Assembly (NCBI GenBank): GCA_964423745.1
Contig: CAYRGG010000026.1
Span: 1 to 54,059 of the forward strand
DNA length: 54,059 nt
Reading direction: 5' to 3'
Source of the DNA: CAYRGG01 sp964423745
Lineage (GTDB): Bacteria > Pseudomonadota > Gammaproteobacteria > Competibacterales > Competibacteraceae
The translations under genes were made by a program, and so were the position numbers. Every line of letters starts with the position of its first letter. Position 1 is the first letter of the stretch. A model generated the notes under the pieces. That model was not told the DNA's origin and ran no database searches. It saw only the letters and a list, made by a program, of their open reading frames with translations. Shown one piece after another: positions 52,708 through 54,059 of the stretch.

Positions 52708-54059
52708 TTACTGTGCAAGTGCCGACAGGAGCACGCCAGCCGCCACTGCAGAACCGATAACCCCGGCCACATTGGGTCCCATGGCGTGCATTAGTAGAAA
52801 ATTATGGGGATCTTCTTTTTGACCCACGCTGTGGACAACACGAGCGGCCATGGGTACGGCGGAGACGCCCGCTGCCCCGATCAACGGATTGATGGGTTTT
52901 TTGCTCAGTTTATTCATGATTTTAGCCATCAGGACGCCGCAGGCTGTGGCAATGACAAAAGCCACAATGCCTAGACCAAAAATGCCAATGGTCTGCAGGG
53001 TTAAAAAAGTTGATGCCTGGGTTTTAGCGCCCACCGAGATGCCTAACAAGATGGTGACGATATCGATCAGCGCAGACTGGGCTGTTTTTGACAGACGATC
53101 GGTCACTAAGCTTTCCCGCAGTAGATTGCCGAAAAACAACATACCTAACAGGGGCAGTGCGGCAGGGGTAATAAACGCCGTCAACAAAAACCCCATAACG
53201 GGAAACATAATGCGGGTCCGGCGTGACACATCGGTGGGCATTTTCATGCGAATCATGCGCTCTTTTTTGGTGGTTAGCAGCTTCATGATAGGTGGTTGAA
53301 TAATGGGTACCATAGCCATGTAACTATAGGCGGCTAACGCCACAGCGCCCAATAAATCCGGCGCTAAAGCAGTACAGACAAAGATGGACGTGGGTCCATC
53401 GGCACCACCGATAATACCAATAGACGCCGCCTCACCCAGATCAAAACCGATGGCCACTGCCCCCAGTAATGCGCCAAAAATGCCAATTTGTGCCGCAGCC
53501 CCCAGTAATAGGGTACGCGGATTACTCAACATGGGTCCAAAATCAGTCAGTGCGCCGACCCCTAAAAATATCAACGGCGGAAAAATGCCGAGTCCAATGC
53601 CTTGAAAAATGAAATAAAAGAAGCCAGCGTTTTGAACATATTGAGATTCTGGTGTGACAATAATGGGATATTGGTTATCTTCAGTTTGCTCCAGGGCGAG
53701 AATACGCCGACCTTGTCCTACTTCGATAATGGAGGGCTCGGTGACTTCGCCATAATAGGTCAGTTTGGTGTGTTCGTTAGCGATAATCGCTTCATCGCTC
53801 TCTGCCAACCGTCGCCCTTCCACGGAATTTTCTATTAACGTCCAATCTTGTAGGGCAGTGCGGTTAGCGGTTGTCTGTCCTTCCGTAACTTGGTAGTAGT
53901 GCAGATCCGCCTCGCTTACTGGGCCGTCATAGACGCCCAGGCTTAGCGCAGTAGTATCGTAGGGGATATTGCCGACGAGGATGCCGAAGCCGATAGGTAC
54001 TAAGAGCAACGGCTCAAATTTCTTGCTGATCGCGAGATAAATGAACAGGCATCCCACCA
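52708..54059 (-). CDS. oadB: Na+-translocating decarboxylase beta subunit (OadB-type), partial at window edge
   Basis: The 3' 450 codons of a membrane subunit that pumps sodium out using the free energy of oxaloacetate (or related acid) decarboxylation. The N-terminus is beyond the window. Typical blocks: FEPLLLVPIGFGILVGNIP, LIFLGVGALTDFGPMLSNPRTLLLGAAAQ, GIIGGADGPTSIFVC (the essential Asp), SYMAMVPIIQPPIMKLLTTKKERMIRM, INPLIGAAGVSAVPMAAR and HAMGPNVAGVIGSA. Between the first two blocks lies a ~110-residue polar segment (DLHYYQVTEGQTT...DNQYPIIVTPESQ) that differs from the enteric form. oadA and oadG would be expected just outside the window. Confidence 0.95.
   Translation of the reverse strand, partial: VGCLFIYLAISKKFEPLLLVPIGFGILVGNIPYDTTALSLGVYDGPVSEADLHYYQVTEGQTTANRTALQDWTLIENSVEGRRLAESDEAIIANEHTKLTYYGEVTEPSIIEVGQGRRILALEQTEDNQYPIIVTPESQYVQNAGFFYFIFQGIGLGIFPPLIFLGVGALTDFGPMLSNPRTLLLGAAAQIGIFGALLGAVAIGFDLGEAASIGIIGGADGPTSIFVCTALAPDLLGAVALAAYSYMAMVPIIQPPIMKLLTTKKERMIRMKMPTDVSRRTRIMFPVMGFLLTAFITPAALPLLGMLFFGNLLRESLVTDRLSKTAQSALIDIVTILLGISVGAKTQASTFLTLQTIGIFGLGIVAFVIATACGVLMAKIMNKLSKKPINPLIGAAGVSAVPMAARVVHSVGQKEDPHNFLLMHAMGPNVAGVIGSAVAAGVLLSALAQ

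Noticed and set aside
1..54059. tRNA genes, rRNA genes and CRISPR arrays
   Set aside because: No tRNA-like arm and anticodon pattern, no rRNA segment and no regularly spaced repeat were seen.

Overview
The window is from a gammaproteobacterium-like chromosome. This rests on an OxyR with the two redox cysteines at the E. coli positions, a YejBEF-type peptide importer, PrpE, an OadB-type sodium pump subunit and a proteobacterial-type phosphoribulokinase. Phosphoribulokinase plus class I FBPase points to Calvin-cycle CO2 fixation, so an autotrophic, perhaps sulfur-oxidising, lineage is a reasonable inference; no RuBisCO or sulfur-oxidation gene is present to prove it. No tRNA, rRNA or CRISPR array was seen.

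Layout. 0-7 kb: 5' part of a SIMPL-domain periplasmic protein cut by the window edge, a small ion-channel-like membrane protein, a histidine kinase/response regulator pair, and a P-loop protein translationally coupled to an ABC exporter. 7-13.4 kb: central metabolism (prpE, mdh, an isocitrate dehydrogenase fused to CBS domains) and a divergent oxyR. 13.5-37 kb: a polysaccharide locus, mostly on the minus strand, with a GDP-mannose 3,5-epimerase-like enzyme, a Wzx-type flippase, four sulfotransferases, a beta-propeller-like protein, a GT39-type membrane glycosyltransferase, three soluble glycosyltransferases, a Wzy-like polymerase/ligase, a secreted polysaccharide-lyase-like protein and a heparinase II/III-family protein. 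The locus is scarred by IS elements: an IS200 element carrying an IS3 element inside its transposase gene and an IS903-type element inside its right-end hairpin, plus decayed IS4- and IS5-family copies. The glycosyltransferase part (about 27-34 kb) is clearly more AT-rich than the housekeeping flanks, which suggests transfer.

37-45.4 kb: a transglutaminase-like/DUF2126 protein divergent from a circularly permuted ATP-grasp plus alpha-E pair (a known but functionally unsolved association), then fbp and prk. 45.4-54 kb: a foldback MITE-like repeat, a fifth sulfotransferase flanked by degenerate direct repeats, yejBEF without yejA, two small orphan genes and the 3' part of oadB.

The most interesting unit is the sulfotransferase-rich locus, best read as a pathway for a sulfated surface or exported polysaccharide, possibly containing L-galactose, with its own lyases. 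A second theme is short tandem duplications (7, 13 and 15 bp), two of which break the IS903-like transposase, and two kinds of foldback repeat (127 bp in two inverted copies; 145 bp in one copy).
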